Assembly (NCBI GenBank): GCA_041687435.1
Contig: JAWLBX010000023.1
Coordinates: forward strand, 1 to 52,415
Reading direction: 5' to 3'
DNA length: 52,415 bases
From: JACKII01 sp041687435
Lineage (GTDB): Bacteria > Pseudomonadota > Alphaproteobacteria > Bin95
Under the pieces are notes generated by a model that was given only the letters and a program-made list of their open reading frames with translations, was not told the DNA's origin and did no database searches. This document shows positions 18,111 through 27,221 of this stretch, in pieces. Position numbers and translations under genes: made by a program. Position 1 is the stretch's first letter, and each line of letters opens with the position of its first letter.

Positions 18111-18152
18111 AATGCATTGGTGTGCCCGATTGAATTTGCATCAAATTTGCCA
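18095..18152. repeat. 22-nt imperfect inverted repeat built from two ATTTG-N3-CAAAT dyads
   Basis: Arms 18095-18116 and 18131-18152 match at 18 of 22 positions in inverted orientation, with a 14-nt spacer. Each arm contains its own dyad, ATTTG-N3-CAAAT (18101-18113 and 18134-18146), whose centres are 33 bp apart, roughly three helical turns. The right arm, read on the minus strand, also meets the GG-N10-GC rule (TGGCAA-ATTTG-ATGCA). It is AT-rich and without a T-tract, so not a terminator. Confidence 0.6.
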
Positions 18153-18270
18153 GATGTGATAAATAAGGGGGCGGGTGTAAAGCGCCGTTGATAAAGGTGG
18201 CCCTTCCCGCCGTTTGATATCATCGGTTGCATAAATCGCGGATTTGTTGGGCACTTTGGGAGGCGGCTTC

Positions 18271-19656
18271 GTGCAGGTGTTTGGCCATCACATTAGGCGT
18301 ATGACAGTGTTCCTCTGCGTCCTGGAGGCGGCGATTTTTGTGGCCGCTTTCTTTGCGGTCGCAATTACCCTGCCGCTTGGCAGCGTCGCCCCCTTGTCTG
18401 TCGGCCTGTTTTTCGAGGCGGCTGTGGTTCCGGCCCTGTTGTTGTTCCTGTCGATGGTTGCCCTGGGCACCTATAACATCGACATTCTCCAATCACCGCG
18501 GAACGTGACCCAGCGGCTGCTGGCCGTTGCCGTTCTGGGGGCGGTTGCGATTCTTGGTCTGACGGTGGTGGGCATTTCCGATCATGTCACCGCACGCCAG
18601 CTGATATTGGCGGAGGCTGCAGCCTTTCCACTGATTTTGCTCGGCCGTCTTGGCATTCGCCATTTGACGGCCATGCCGGTATTGCGGTCTCGCGCTTTGG
18701 TTTTGGGCACTGGCACCCATGCGCGCCGGGTCTGGGAGGCGTTGAGTGGCGACAAGCTGGGCCGGCTCTATCGCTTTGTCGAGCTTCGCAGCGGCGACGA
18801 ACTGCATCCGGAGGTACCAGCGGCGCGGACCATGGCGCGTCCGCAATCGCTGGCGGATTTCGCCATCAAGTCGAATGTCGACCAGGTGGTCGTTGCGCTG
18901 GACGATCAACGCGGCCAGATGCCCATGGACGAACTGCTCGAGTGCCGCATGCGGGGGATCAAGGTGCATGACGCCAGCGCTTTCATCGAGCGGGAAACCG
19001 GCAAGATCGATCTGGAAGGCTTGCGCACCAGTTGGCTGGTGTTCGAGGACGGCTTCCGGATCGGCCGTTTGGGGCAGGTTTGCAAACGGGGATTGGATAT
19101 CGCCGTATCAGCCAGCCTTCTGATTCTGTTCGCGCCGGTCCTATTGTTGACCGCGGTTCTGATTAAACTGGATTCGTCCGGTCCGATATTCTACCGGCAA
19201 ACGCGGGTCGGTCTGAATGGAGAGCCGTACAGCATTCTGAAATTCCGCAGCATGGTGCAAAATGCGGAGAAAGACGGCAAGGCGCAGTGGGCCAAGTCTG
19301 GCGATGCGCGCGTGACGCGGGTCGGTGCGATCATCCGCAAGGCGCGGATCGATGAAATTCCCCAGGCAATCAATGTTTTGAAAGGCGACATGAGCTTTGT
19401 CGGTCCGCGGCCAGAGCGCCCGGTGTTTGTCGACCAGCTGGCCGCGGAAATTCCCTATTACACCGAACGGCACCGGGTGAAACCCGGGATCACCGGTTGG
19501 GCGCAAATCAATTACCCGTATGGTGCCTCTGTCGAGGACGCTCGGGAGAAGCTCAAATACGACCTGTATTATATCAAGCATCAAAGCTTGGTGTTTGATA
19601 TCATTATCATTATGCAAACCGTCAGGATCGTCCTGTTCGCGGAAGGTGCGCGCTAG
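18271..19656 (+). CDS. EpsB-type sugar transferase, PEP-CTERM system associated
   Basis: A 461-aa polyprenyl-phosphate glycosylphosphotransferase that starts exopolysaccharide repeat-unit synthesis at the inner membrane. N-terminal helices (about 10-130) are followed by a Rossmann-like domain and a C-terminal bacterial sugar transferase domain (about 265-455). The latter carries KRGLDI, the FYRQTRVG and KFRSM blocks, MSFVGPRPERP and KPGITGWAQINYPYG. The GTG at 18271 has GGGAGG at ideal distance, and the resulting start QVFGHHIRRMTVFL fits the PEP-CTERM-associated (EpsB-like) subfamily; a TTG upstream is less likely. It heads the cluster with prsK, prsR and prsT. Confidence 0.87.
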   Translation: MQVFGHHIRRMTVFLCVLEAAIFVAAFFAVAITLPLGSVAPLSVGLFFEAAVVPALLLFLSMVALGTYNIDILQSPRNVTQRLLAVAVLGAVAILGLTVVGISDHVTARQLILAEAAAFPLILLGRLGIRHLTAMPVLRSRALVLGTGTHARRVWEALSGDKLGRLYRFVELRSGDELHPEVPAARTMARPQSLADFAIKSNVDQVVVALDDQRGQMPMDELLECRMRGIKVHDASAFIERETGKIDLEGLRTSWLVFEDGFRIGRLGQVCKRGLDIAVSASLLILFAPVLLLTAVLIKLDSSGPIFYRQTRVGLNGEPYSILKFRSMVQNAEKDGKAQWAKSGDARVTRVGAIIRKARIDEIPQAINVLKGDMSFVGPRPERPVFVDQLAAEIPYYTERHRVKPGITGWAQINYPYGASVEDAREKLKYDLYYIKHQSLVFDIIIIMQTVRIVLFAEGAR

Positions 19657-19701
19657 GGGCGGGGCGCCGGAACGCGGTCATGGCGGCGTCGCTGCCTTGC
19701 C

Positions 19702-21819
19702 ATGGCACCCTTTGATGAATTGATGGCAGGGGAAATGGGCGCAACTGCATATCTTCTGGTCCTGATCGGCTTCGGCTATCTCGCTTGGCTGTTGACCCTG
19801 ATCGGCCGTCCCGGCCGCCGCCGCGGCGCGTTTGCGCTGGCCGCGGGCTCGACCGTGGTCTGGGCGGTGGCTAACCTGTGGGACAGTGCCGTTTTCCCTT
19901 TGCCTGTCGGTGTGTTGTCGGTGACGGGTGTCGTGCGGCTGTGGGCGTGGATGTGGCTGATCGAGCGGATTCTATCGTTGTGGGGTGGCGCCCGAATCGA
20001 CCCGGAAACTGGGAGCAAAATTCGCGGCCAGGGACGCACGCCGATGGCGATTGCATCCGGTGTGGCACTGTTGACGGCGGCGCTCGCGATAGCCGCCGAC
20101 GTCGCGGGGCCAATTTATGAGCCGCTCGACAACGGTACCATGGGGCGGCTTTGCTTGGCAGTGATTGGCCTTTTGCTGCTGGAGAACCTGCTGACACTGG
20201 CGCCGTCGCCGGCGCGCTGGGCGATCAAGCACATGCTAATCGGGTTCGGTGCCGCCTTTGCCTTTGACCTGTTCTTGTTTTCAGAAGCGATGCTACTGAA
20301 ACAAATGGGGGAGGTGACGGCAGACGTTTATCCCTTTGTCATTGCCTTTGTGCTGCCGCTGGTCTGGATCAGCGAGCGGCGGCTGCGCGGTATTCGCAGC
20401 GGCATCGCGGTAAGCCGTGCCGTGATGCTCCGGACGACGGCGCTGGTCGGAAGTGGCCTCTATCTGCTGGGGGTGGCGAGTGTCGGCTTTCTGATCCAGC
20501 GGTTTGGCTGGACCTGGGGGCCGGCGCTGCAAATGGCCGGCTTCATCGGCGCGCTGCTCGTCCTGGCCGTCATGCTGGCCTCAAGCCAGGTGCGGGCCCG
20601 CACACGCTGGTGGCTGTCGCGCAATTTTTTTCGCCTGCATTACGATTACCGCAGCGAATGGTTGCGGTTTGTCGAGACGATGGCGGGTGAAGATGCGCTG
20701 GCCGGCAGGTTGCACCAACGCGCGATCAAGGCAACGGCGGACCTGCTGGACTGCGCCAGCGGCGCTCTCTACCTGCGTACCCGTCACGGCGGTTTTCGGC
20801 TGGAGGCCGAATTGGCTTTGAGCGCCGCCCATGACGCGGGCCCCCCGCCGGAGCCGCTGCTGCGACGGCTGACGCCGGAGACGCCGATCATTGATTTGAC
20901 CGACGCCAATCTATCCCTGGCCACTGTAGAAAATGAATGGCGCAACGCGATTGGCACAGGCTGGGTGCTGCTGGGCTTGCAGCACCGTCGGCGGCTGGTC
21001 GGCGCCCTCTTGTTGGCAACGCCACGGGTTCGACGGCCATTGTCCTGGGAGGATCGCGATCTGCTGCAAATCTTCTCTGCCCAGATCGGCTCCTATATCG
21101 CGGAGGAACAGGTAACGCTGGCGTTGGCGGAAGCCCAACGGTTCGAGCGTATTAGCAAGAATTTTAGCTTCATCGCCCACGATATCAAAAATCTGGTGAC
21201 GCAATTGTCGCTGATCGTCAGCCAGGCGAAGCGGCACGGCGACAACCCGGAATTCCAGCAGGATGTGTTGAGCACAGTATCGGACTCGGTCGAAAAAATG
21301 CGCACCATGCTGCTGCGCCTGCGGGAGGTTCAATCCGACGACGATCAGCCGCTTCGGCAGCGGATCGCGCTCGGGCCGATGGTGACAGACCTGTTTCAAC
21401 GCAAAGGCGCGTTGATTGGCCGTTTGACCGTTGGCGACCTGGACAGCAACTTGCAGGTTATGGCGGAGCCCACCACTTTATCGGCAGTGCTTGAAAATTT
21501 GGTGCAAAATGCATTGGATGCGGTCGGGGAGAAAGGACAAGTGACTGTCAGTCTGGTTCGCCGTTCCATTAATGATAAGGATGAGGCAGTAATAACCATT
21601 GAGGATAACGGAGTAGGCATGACGCAGGGCTTTATCGACGATCACCTGTTTCAGCCGTTCGTTTCCACAAAGGACACCGGCTTCGGTCTCGGCATGTATC
21701 AATGCCGGGAATGGGTCGAACGGTGGCAGGGACGGCTGGAAATGGAGAGCAAGCCGGGGCAGGGCACAATCGCCCGCGTCGTGCTGCCCCTTGCCGCCGA
21801 CGCGGATAACGCGGCATAG
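19702..21819 (+). CDS. prsK: PEP-CTERM system histidine kinase PrsK
   Basis: A 705-aa membrane sensor kinase. About eight N-terminal helices (15-295) are followed by a GAF-like domain (about 315-480), the phospho-acceptor block with H493 (FSFIAHDIKNLVTQLSL), and an ATPase domain with N603 (ENLVQNALDAVG), DNGVGM and GFGLGMYQCR. This layout, the HDIKN box and the partner response regulator next door identify PrsK. Its presumed role is to phosphorylate PrsR and control PEP-CTERM/EPS genes. The ATG at 19702 lacks a strong ribosome binding site; ATGs at 19723 and 19735 are alternatives. Gap to the sugar transferase is 45 nt. Confidence 0.87.
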   Translation: MAPFDELMAGEMGATAYLLVLIGFGYLAWLLTLIGRPGRRRGAFALAAGSTVVWAVANLWDSAVFPLPVGVLSVTGVVRLWAWMWLIERILSLWGGARIDPETGSKIRGQGRTPMAIASGVALLTAALAIAADVAGPIYEPLDNGTMGRLCLAVIGLLLLENLLTLAPSPARWAIKHMLIGFGAAFAFDLFLFSEAMLLKQMGEVTADVYPFVIAFVLPLVWISERRLRGIRSGIAVSRAVMLRTTALVGSGLYLLGVASVGFLIQRFGWTWGPALQMAGFIGALLVLAVMLASSQVRARTRWWLSRNFFRLHYDYRSEWLRFVETMAGEDALAGRLHQRAIKATADLLDCASGALYLRTRHGGFRLEAELALSAAHDAGPPPEPLLRRLTPETPIIDLTDANLSLATVENEWRNAIGTGWVLLGLQHRRRLVGALLLATPRVRRPLSWEDRDLLQIFSAQIGSYIAEEQVTLALAEAQRFERISKNFSFIAHDIKNLVTQLSLIVSQAKRHGDNPEFQQDVLSTVSDSVEKMRTMLLRLREVQSDDDQPLRQRIALGPMVTDLFQRKGALIGRLTVGDLDSNLQVMAEPTTLSAVLENLVQNALDAVGEKGQVTVSLVRRSINDKDEAVITIEDNGVGMTQGFIDDHLFQPFVSTKDTGFGLGMYQCREWVERWQGRLEMESKPGQGTIARVVLPLAADADNAA

Positions 21820-21842
21820 GTACGGAACAGGGGGCATATGGC

Positions 21843-23285
21843 TTGAGTGACAGCAAGAACGGCATGACGCTACCGAAAGCAGCCACGAACGAGGCAGGTT
21901 TACCTTACCTTCTGGTCGTGGATGACGATCCCGGTATCCAGCGAAGCCTGAAATGGTGTTTTGACGACTATGAAGTCGTCACGGCTGGCGACCGGGCATC
22001 TGCGCTTAAGGTCATGGAGGAGTTGCGTCCGGCCGTCGTGACACTGGACCTTGGGTTGCCGCCAGCTGTTGATGACGCAACCGAGGGGTTGGCGACGCTT
22101 AGCGGCATTCTGGCGATCGAACCGGCGACCAAGGTGATTGTGGTCAGTGGCAACGAAGATCACGCCAACGCCGTCCGCGCGATTGCGGAGGGGGCCTACG
22201 ACTTCTACTCAAAGCCGATCGACGAAGAGGTTCTGCAACTGATCGTTCGCCGCGCCTTCCATGTGTATCACCTGGAAGCGGAAAACCGCGCCCTGCGCAC
22301 GACATCGGCCGACGATCATGGCATTCTGACAGCCAGCGGAAAGATGCAGGCTGTATGCAGTATGGTGGAGAAAATCGCGCCGACCGACGCGACGGTTCTT
22401 CTGTTGGGCGAAAGCGGGACGGGCAAGGAGTTGCTGGCCCGCGCCCTGCACAAGCGTGGCGGCCGCGCCGATGGCCCGTTCATCGCGATCAACTGCGCGG
22501 CCATCCCAGAAAACTTGCTGGAAAGCGAGTTGTTCGGGCACGAGAAGGGCGCATTTACCGGAGCGATCAAGTCTCTGAAAGGCAAGATCGAACTGGCAAA
22601 CGGCGGCACCCTGTTTTTGGATGAAATCGGCGACATGCCGCCATCCCTCCAAGGCAAGCTGCTGCGATTCCTACAAGAGCGGGAAATCGAGCGGATTGGT
22701 GGGCGCGAAATCATTCCGATCGACGTTCGAGTGGTCTCGGCCACGCACCGTAACCTGCGCAAGTTGATCGACGAGAGCGCTTTCCGCGAGGATCTCTACT
22801 ACCGGATCGCCGAAATCGTGGTCGATATTCCGCCCTTGCGGGATCGGGATGACGATGCGGTAATGCTGGCGCAGCATTTCGCCATTCGGTTTGCCACGCA
22901 AATGCAAACGCCAGCCGTCAAACTGACCGCCGACGCAGCGGATGCAATCAGGGCTTACAAATGGCGCGGCAATGTGCGTGAACTGGAAAACCGGGTGAAG
23001 CGCGCGGTGATCATGGCGAACCGGCCACTGATCAATGCTGCCGATCTGGACTTGCCGAGTGTGACCCAGCGGGCCCGGGCAAATTTCGATGGGCCGGCGC
23101 ACTTGGTCAGCCTTCGCGACGCACGCGAACAGGCAGAGCGCCAGGCGGTTATTGCGGCGTTGCGCGGCCTCTCCGGCAATCTTTCCGCCGCAGCCAAAGC
23201 GTTGGGCGTCAGCCGTCCGACCTTATACAATCTTATAAAGCAACACGAATTAACCTCAGACGTTGAAGAGGGGACTGGGTCATGA
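21843..23285 (+). CDS. prsR: PEP-CTERM-box response regulator PrsR (sigma-54 activator)
   Basis: A 480-aa NtrC-class activator. The receiver domain (about 22-140) has acidic DDD at 27-29, phospho-acceptor D69 and a Lys in YSKP. The AAA+ domain has Walker A GESGTGKE at 188-195 and the sigma-54 contact loop GAFTGA at 235-240, plus LFLDEIGDMP for Walker B. The C-terminal Fis-type helix-turn-helix is LSAAAKALGVSRPTLYNLIK. The start appears to be TTG at 21843 behind AGGGGG; ATG at 21864 is an alternative. It lies 23 nt after prsK and overlaps prsT by ATGA. Confidence 0.9.
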   Translation: MSDSKNGMTLPKAATNEAGLPYLLVVDDDPGIQRSLKWCFDDYEVVTAGDRASALKVMEELRPAVVTLDLGLPPAVDDATEGLATLSGILAIEPATKVIVVSGNEDHANAVRAIAEGAYDFYSKPIDEEVLQLIVRRAFHVYHLEAENRALRTTSADDHGILTASGKMQAVCSMVEKIAPTDATVLLLGESGTGKELLARALHKRGGRADGPFIAINCAAIPENLLESELFGHEKGAFTGAIKSLKGKIELANGGTLFLDEIGDMPPSLQGKLLRFLQEREIERIGGREIIPIDVRVVSATHRNLRKLIDESAFREDLYYRIAEIVVDIPPLRDRDDDAVMLAQHFAIRFATQMQTPAVKLTADAADAIRAYKWRGNVRELENRVKRAVIMANRPLINAADLDLPSVTQRARANFDGPAHLVSLRDAREQAERQAVIAALRGLSGNLSAAAKALGVSRPTLYNLIKQHELTSDVEEGTGS

Positions 23286-26080
23286 CCAGAACCATCGGCA
23301 CCTATTCCGTGATCCGCTCGCTGCGGAGCGCCGCATTGGCGGCCCTGCCCCTGCTTGCCGTCTCTATGGCAGGGCCGGCACTGGCCGATAGCGCGCGCTC
23401 TCAAGACTATTTCAAGGATGCGCTGGAATGGCTGCAGAAAGGCGATGGTCGGGCAGCGTTGATCCAGTTGCGCAATGCAATCAAGGAAGACCCCAACAAC
23501 TACGGCGCACGGTTGCTGCTGGGGCGTTTGTATCTGGAATCGGGCAATCTCAGCGCTGGCCGGAAAGAGCTGGAAATCGCCCACAACGGCGCGCCCAGCG
23601 ACGAAACCGAGGTGTTTTACGGCCGCGCCCTGTTGGCCGGGCGTGAGTACGATGCCGTTCTTTCCACGGTTCAGGAGACTGCCAACGACCCGGCGTTCAT
23701 GACGGTCAAGCGGCTGATCCGGGCGGAAGCCATGTTCGGCCAATCCCGGTTGGACGACGCCATGGCGGAGGTCGCCCCGGTTCTGGCCAGCGAACGTACC
23801 CAGCCGCAGGCAAACCTGATGGCGGCTAGGATCAAGTCGACCCAGAACGACTTCCAGGCCGCGCATGAGTATGTCGACGCGGCGCTCGCGGGCAATCCTG
23901 GCCTGATGGAAGCCCACCTGATGCGGGCTAATTTGTTCTATGCCACCCGGAATATGGACCGCACGCTGGCGGCGCTGGACCGGGCGGTGGAATTGGCGCC
24001 GGACGATCCGCGGCCGAAAATGCTGATGGCGGAAACGCTGATGCGCCTCGGCCGGCTGGAAGAGGCGCGTGACATGGTCGTGGCCTTTCAGGAAACCCGC
24101 GAGGATGACGTGCGGGCCGCCTATCTGCTGGCGCGGATTTATGCGACCCAGGGCAAATATGAAGAAGCCGACCAGGAGTTGCGCAAGATATCGGAAGCTG
24201 TTCGGCAAATTCCCGCCGCAGGGTTGCTAGCCGGTGTCGTGAAGTTCCAGCTGGACCAGTATGCCCAGGCGGAAAGTGCGCTGGAACGGTATGTGCGAAT
24301 AGCCGGCGACGAGGCCCGGCAGGCCCGCCGTCTGATCGCGACAATTCAGTTGCGGACCCTGCGCCCGCGTGCGGCGCTGATTACGCTGGAGCCATTGATC
24401 GGCGCGGACTCCCGCGACATATCCAGTCTGCAACTAGCAGCCAGCGCCTATCTGCGGGTCGGCGATCTGGACAATGCCAAGCTGATGTTCGGGCAGGTGA
24501 TGCGGCATGGTGCGCCGGCGGACGTCCGCCAAGCGCGGTCGTTTTATCAGGCTCTGGAAGGTGGAAAGCCGGATGTGACTGGCAGGCTGAAGCTTGAGCC
24601 GGTCGTGCTGCAGACATTGACCGTCCTCGATATGCTGCGCCATGGCGAGGAGGAGGACGCGCTGAAGGAGGCGCTGCGGCTTGCGGAGGAAAACCCAGAC
24701 AATGCGACGGTCGCAAATCTTCTCGCGGGCATCTATTTCGCCCGTGGCGATTTGGCGGAGGCGCGGAAGTATATCGAACCGGCTCTTGAGAATAATCCGT
24801 ACGATCTGACGCTGATCCGCACCATGGACCGCATCGATGTGTCCGAAGGCAATTTCGATGCGGTTGAAGCGCGGGCACGCGCGGCGATGGAGGCCAATCC
24901 GGAAAACGAACAGATTATTCTGCGGATGGCGCAATTCCTGGCCCAGCGCGGCCGCCGGGACGAAGCCATCACGTTGTTGAATACCAAGACGGATGCCCTG
25001 CCTGAGGCCATCGGGCTGCGTCAGACGCTGATCCAGTTCAGCCTCTCAACCGACGATACCGATGAAGCACGGCGGCGTGCGGATGAGGCATTGGCGATTG
25101 GCCAGGCGGGCCAACTGAACGGATTGGTGCTGGCCGGCGATGCCTATATGGCCCTGCGGGATTTTCCGGCTGCCATAGATGCTTTCACGCAGCTTGTGGG
25201 GGCAACCAACCAGGCTACAGGCGCGCTGCTGAAACTGGCACAGGCGCAATTCCAGGGCGGTGATCTGGATGCCGCCGCTGCAACGGTGAATCAAGTGCTT
25301 GCCGCCGAACCCGATAACGCTCTCGCTCATCGTTCGCTCGTCTCGTTGCATCTCCGGCAACGGGATGGCGAAAGCGCGTTTGCAGCAGCCGAGCAGGCGG
25401 CGGAGGTCAACCCCGTGCTTGGGTTGCAATTGCGGGCGGAAGTTTACCGCCAGACCAATCGCACCGACCGGGCGATCCAGGAATTGCGCGATGGCTTGGC
25501 GCAATATCAGATCAGCGAACTGGCGCAGCAGGCGTTCCGGCTGATGGTGGAAGCCGACCGGAGCGACGAGGCGAAGGAGCTGATGTCGTCCTGGCTGGTC
25601 GATCATCCGGATGATCCCGAGTCGCTGCAACTTCTCAGTGCGCTGCAAATCCAGGAGCGGGATTATGAAGGCGCAGCGGCCCATCTGGAGCGTGCGTATT
25701 CGCTGCTGCCGAACAACCCGGTGGTGCTCAACAACCTGGCATGGGTGCGGTATGAATTGAACCGGCCGGGTGCGTTAGCTGTGGCGCGGCGCGCCTATCG
25801 CCTCGCTTCGAACGCGCCGGCGGTGATCGATACGCTTGGCTGGATTCTGGTTCAGGAGGGTGAGGTCGAGGAAGGCGTCAAACTGCTTTACACGGCCAAT
25901 GATGCAGCCCCGCAAGTGGGCGACATCGCCTATCACTTGGCCTATGCGCTGGAAAAAAGCGGCAAGATCGAGGACGCGATCGCGGTTTTGGAACGGGCGT
26001 TGGACCCGGCCACCGAGGCGCAGTTCGATCAGGACCGCGCCAACGCGGAGGCCCTGCTGGCCAAATTGAAAGCCGGCTGA
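23282..26080 (+). CDS. prsT: PEP-CTERM system TPR-repeat protein PrsT
   Basis: A 932-aa secreted protein built almost wholly of tetratricopeptide repeats. The family-typical opening YFKDALEWLQKGDGRAALIQL appears at about 43-63, followed by some twenty helix-pair repeats to LLAKLKAG. PrsT members are usually lipoproteins, but here the signal peptide ends LAVSMAGPALADS with no lipobox cysteine, so signal peptidase I cleavage is predicted. The role is presumed to be a scaffold for polysaccharide or PEP-CTERM protein export. The start overlaps the prsR stop (ATGA), indicating coupling. Confidence 0.88.
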   Translation: MTRTIGTYSVIRSLRSAALAALPLLAVSMAGPALADSARSQDYFKDALEWLQKGDGRAALIQLRNAIKEDPNNYGARLLLGRLYLESGNLSAGRKELEIAHNGAPSDETEVFYGRALLAGREYDAVLSTVQETANDPAFMTVKRLIRAEAMFGQSRLDDAMAEVAPVLASERTQPQANLMAARIKSTQNDFQAAHEYVDAALAGNPGLMEAHLMRANLFYATRNMDRTLAALDRAVELAPDDPRPKMLMAETLMRLGRLEEARDMVVAFQETREDDVRAAYLLARIYATQGKYEEADQELRKISEAVRQIPAAGLLAGVVKFQLDQYAQAESALERYVRIAGDEARQARRLIATIQLRTLRPRAALITLEPLIGADSRDISSLQLAASAYLRVGDLDNAKLMFGQVMRHGAPADVRQARSFYQALEGGKPDVTGRLKLEPVVLQTLTVLDMLRHGEEEDALKEALRLAEENPDNATVANLLAGIYFARGDLAEARKYIEPALENNPYDLTLIRTMDRIDVSEGNFDAVEARARAAMEANPENEQIILRMAQFLAQRGRRDEAITLLNTKTDALPEAIGLRQTLIQFSLSTDDTDEARRRADEALAIGQAGQLNGLVLAGDAYMALRDFPAAIDAFTQLVGATNQATGALLKLAQAQFQGGDLDAAAATVNQVLAAEPDNALAHRSLVSLHLRQRDGESAFAAAEQAAEVNPVLGLQLRAEVYRQTNRTDRAIQELRDGLAQYQISELAQQAFRLMVEADRSDEAKELMSSWLVDHPDDPESLQLLSALQIQERDYEGAAAHLERAYSLLPNNPVVLNNLAWVRYELNRPGALAVARRAYRLASNAPAVIDTLGWILVQEGEVEEGVKLLYTANDAAPQVGDIAYHLAYALEKSGKIEDAIAVLERALDPATEAQFDQDRANAEALLAKLKAG

Positions 26081-26099
26081 TGCGCCGGGTTTGCCAATC

Positions 26100-26135
26100 C
26101 ACTATCCCTCGCCCGGCAAGGTGCGGGGGATAGTG
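26100..26135 (+). terminator. Hairpin after prsT
   Basis: CACTATCCC (26100-26108) and GGGATAGTG (26127-26135) pair over 9 bp around an 18-nt loop, and an inner CGC/GCG can extend the stem. It begins 20 nt after the prsT stop. No T-tract follows, so it may attenuate rather than end transcription into the sulfotransferase gene. Confidence 0.45.
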
Positions 26136-26206
26136 AATGTCCGGGCTCTGGCAATATCGCGGTGTTGTTGCCGTGGAACAGGCCATAAACGAGGTTCGAG
26201 AGAACG

Positions 26207-27049
26207 ATGTCTGAGGATGCCTTTCCCCCGAGACTGCTGCTGATCGGGGCGCAGAAGGCCGGCACAACGACGCTGGCTTTTTTGTTGGATCAACACCCGG
26301 ATATCGCACTTTCTGATCCAAAAGAGCCCGGATTTTACGTCAGCGCCTATGACAAGGGCATGGGCTGGTACCGCGGTTGCTTTCCGGCCCAACTGCCGGC
26401 AATGTTGCTCGACGCATCGACCGGCTACACCATGGCGCCGGTCCATAATGGAGCGGACGATACGGTGCCGCGCCGGATCAAGCAGGCCGTACCGGATGCA
26501 AAATTCATCTACGTGCTGCGCGATCCAGTGGATCGCACGATATCGGCCTATTGGCACGACAGGCGCTCCGGCCGGCTGACCGACGGCCTGCGGGAGACGG
26601 TCGACCGGCAGCCTTTCTATGTGAATGTCAGTTTTTATCACAAGCAACTGGCGGCATATCTAAAGCATTTCCCGCGCGACCGGTTTCTGTTCATCGACTT
26701 CGAGGAATTGAGCCGCGACCCGGTTGAAGTAGCCAGGCGCTGCATCTCTTTTGCCGGGCTGGACCCGGACCGCGGCGCGCTACACTTCGATGAGCCGCGC
26801 AACCAATCATTTCAGTTCAATGGGCTTGGCCGCATCTTTTTTAACCTGTTTCCGAGCGAGCGGGCAGCCAGTAAGTTTGTCGGCATCGTCAAAAGCCTGA
26901 CTCCCGGCTTCGTTCACCGGTTGGCAAAGGCAGTGATGACGAAAAGCACGACCGATACGGACGATAACGATCGCGATTGGCTGGCGAAGCGTTTTCAGGA
27001 CGAAAACCGGCGCATGGAGGAGCTTTGCGGTTTCCGGTTTTACCGATGA
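26207..27049 (+). CDS. Sulfotransferase (PAPS-dependent)
   Basis: A 280-aa cytoplasmic sulfotransferase moving sulfate from PAPS to a hydroxyl acceptor. The 5'-phosphosulfate loop is GAQKAGTTTLAFLL (14-27), with lysine in the P-loop-like KAGTTTL. The 3'-phosphate motif is YVLRDPVDRTISAYWH (102-117) with Arg and Ser113. The acceptor is unknown. Its place right after the EPS-linked prs cluster suggests sulfation of an exported polysaccharide or glycolipid, in line with sulfotransferases often lying in such clusters. It is separated from prsT by 126 nt with a hairpin, so it may have its own promoter. Confidence 0.87.
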   Translation: MSEDAFPPRLLLIGAQKAGTTTLAFLLDQHPDIALSDPKEPGFYVSAYDKGMGWYRGCFPAQLPAMLLDASTGYTMAPVHNGADDTVPRRIKQAVPDAKFIYVLRDPVDRTISAYWHDRRSGRLTDGLRETVDRQPFYVNVSFYHKQLAAYLKHFPRDRFLFIDFEELSRDPVEVARRCISFAGLDPDRGALHFDEPRNQSFQFNGLGRIFFNLFPSERAASKFVGIVKSLTPGFVHRLAKAVMTKSTTDTDDNDRDWLAKRFQDENRRMEELCGFRFYR

Positions 27050-27071
27050 TCGTGGCCTTTGTGGCCGATCA
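27047..27071 (+). terminator. Possible hairpin overlapping the sulfotransferase stop
   Basis: TGATC-GT-GGCC (27047-27057) can pair with GGCCGATCA (27063-27071), a 9-bp stem with a 2-nt bulge and a 5-nt loop. It starts at the stop codon itself. No T-tract follows; weakly supported. Confidence 0.3.
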
Positions 27072-27221
27072 TGCCGGCCCTGACCGGGCGCCTGCATGCG
27101 TAAGCTGGCGCCATTTACATCCTTGACCGCCAATGCTATCGGAAAATGACTATTTGGAGACAGTCGGCCATGTGCAGGCCTGACCCATCTCTGCCCGCCG
27201 CCGACCACTCGCAGGCTACTC

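Larger units (their letters stand above)
17717..18270. other. Long AT-rich intergenic control region between ccoN and the EPS/prs cluster
   Basis: No credible gene is present; a 121-codon minus-strand frame here lacks a ribosome binding site and recognisable features. The region between two divergent clusters is distinctly AT-rich (about 17840-18175) and contains an AAATTTTC/GAAAATTT dyad, a 22-nt imperfect inverted repeat with sigma-54-like halves, and the leader of the sugar transferase gene. GGGAGG at 18258-18263 is the ribosome binding site for the GTG at 18271. Confidence 0.6.

Noticed and set aside
18131..18145. TTGAA-N5-ATCAA as a fourth FNR site
   Set aside because: Spacer is five rather than four and the half-site is imperfect; better explained by the ATTTG-N3-CAAAT dyad.
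17867..18232. 121-codon minus-strand frame in the AT-rich gap
   Set aside because: No ribosome binding site, odd composition, and it would overlap the sigma-54-like repeat; treated as non-coding.
22955..24208. 417-codon minus-strand frame across prsR and prsT
   Set aside because: Antisense to two strongly conserved genes, low-complexity translation, no ribosome binding site.
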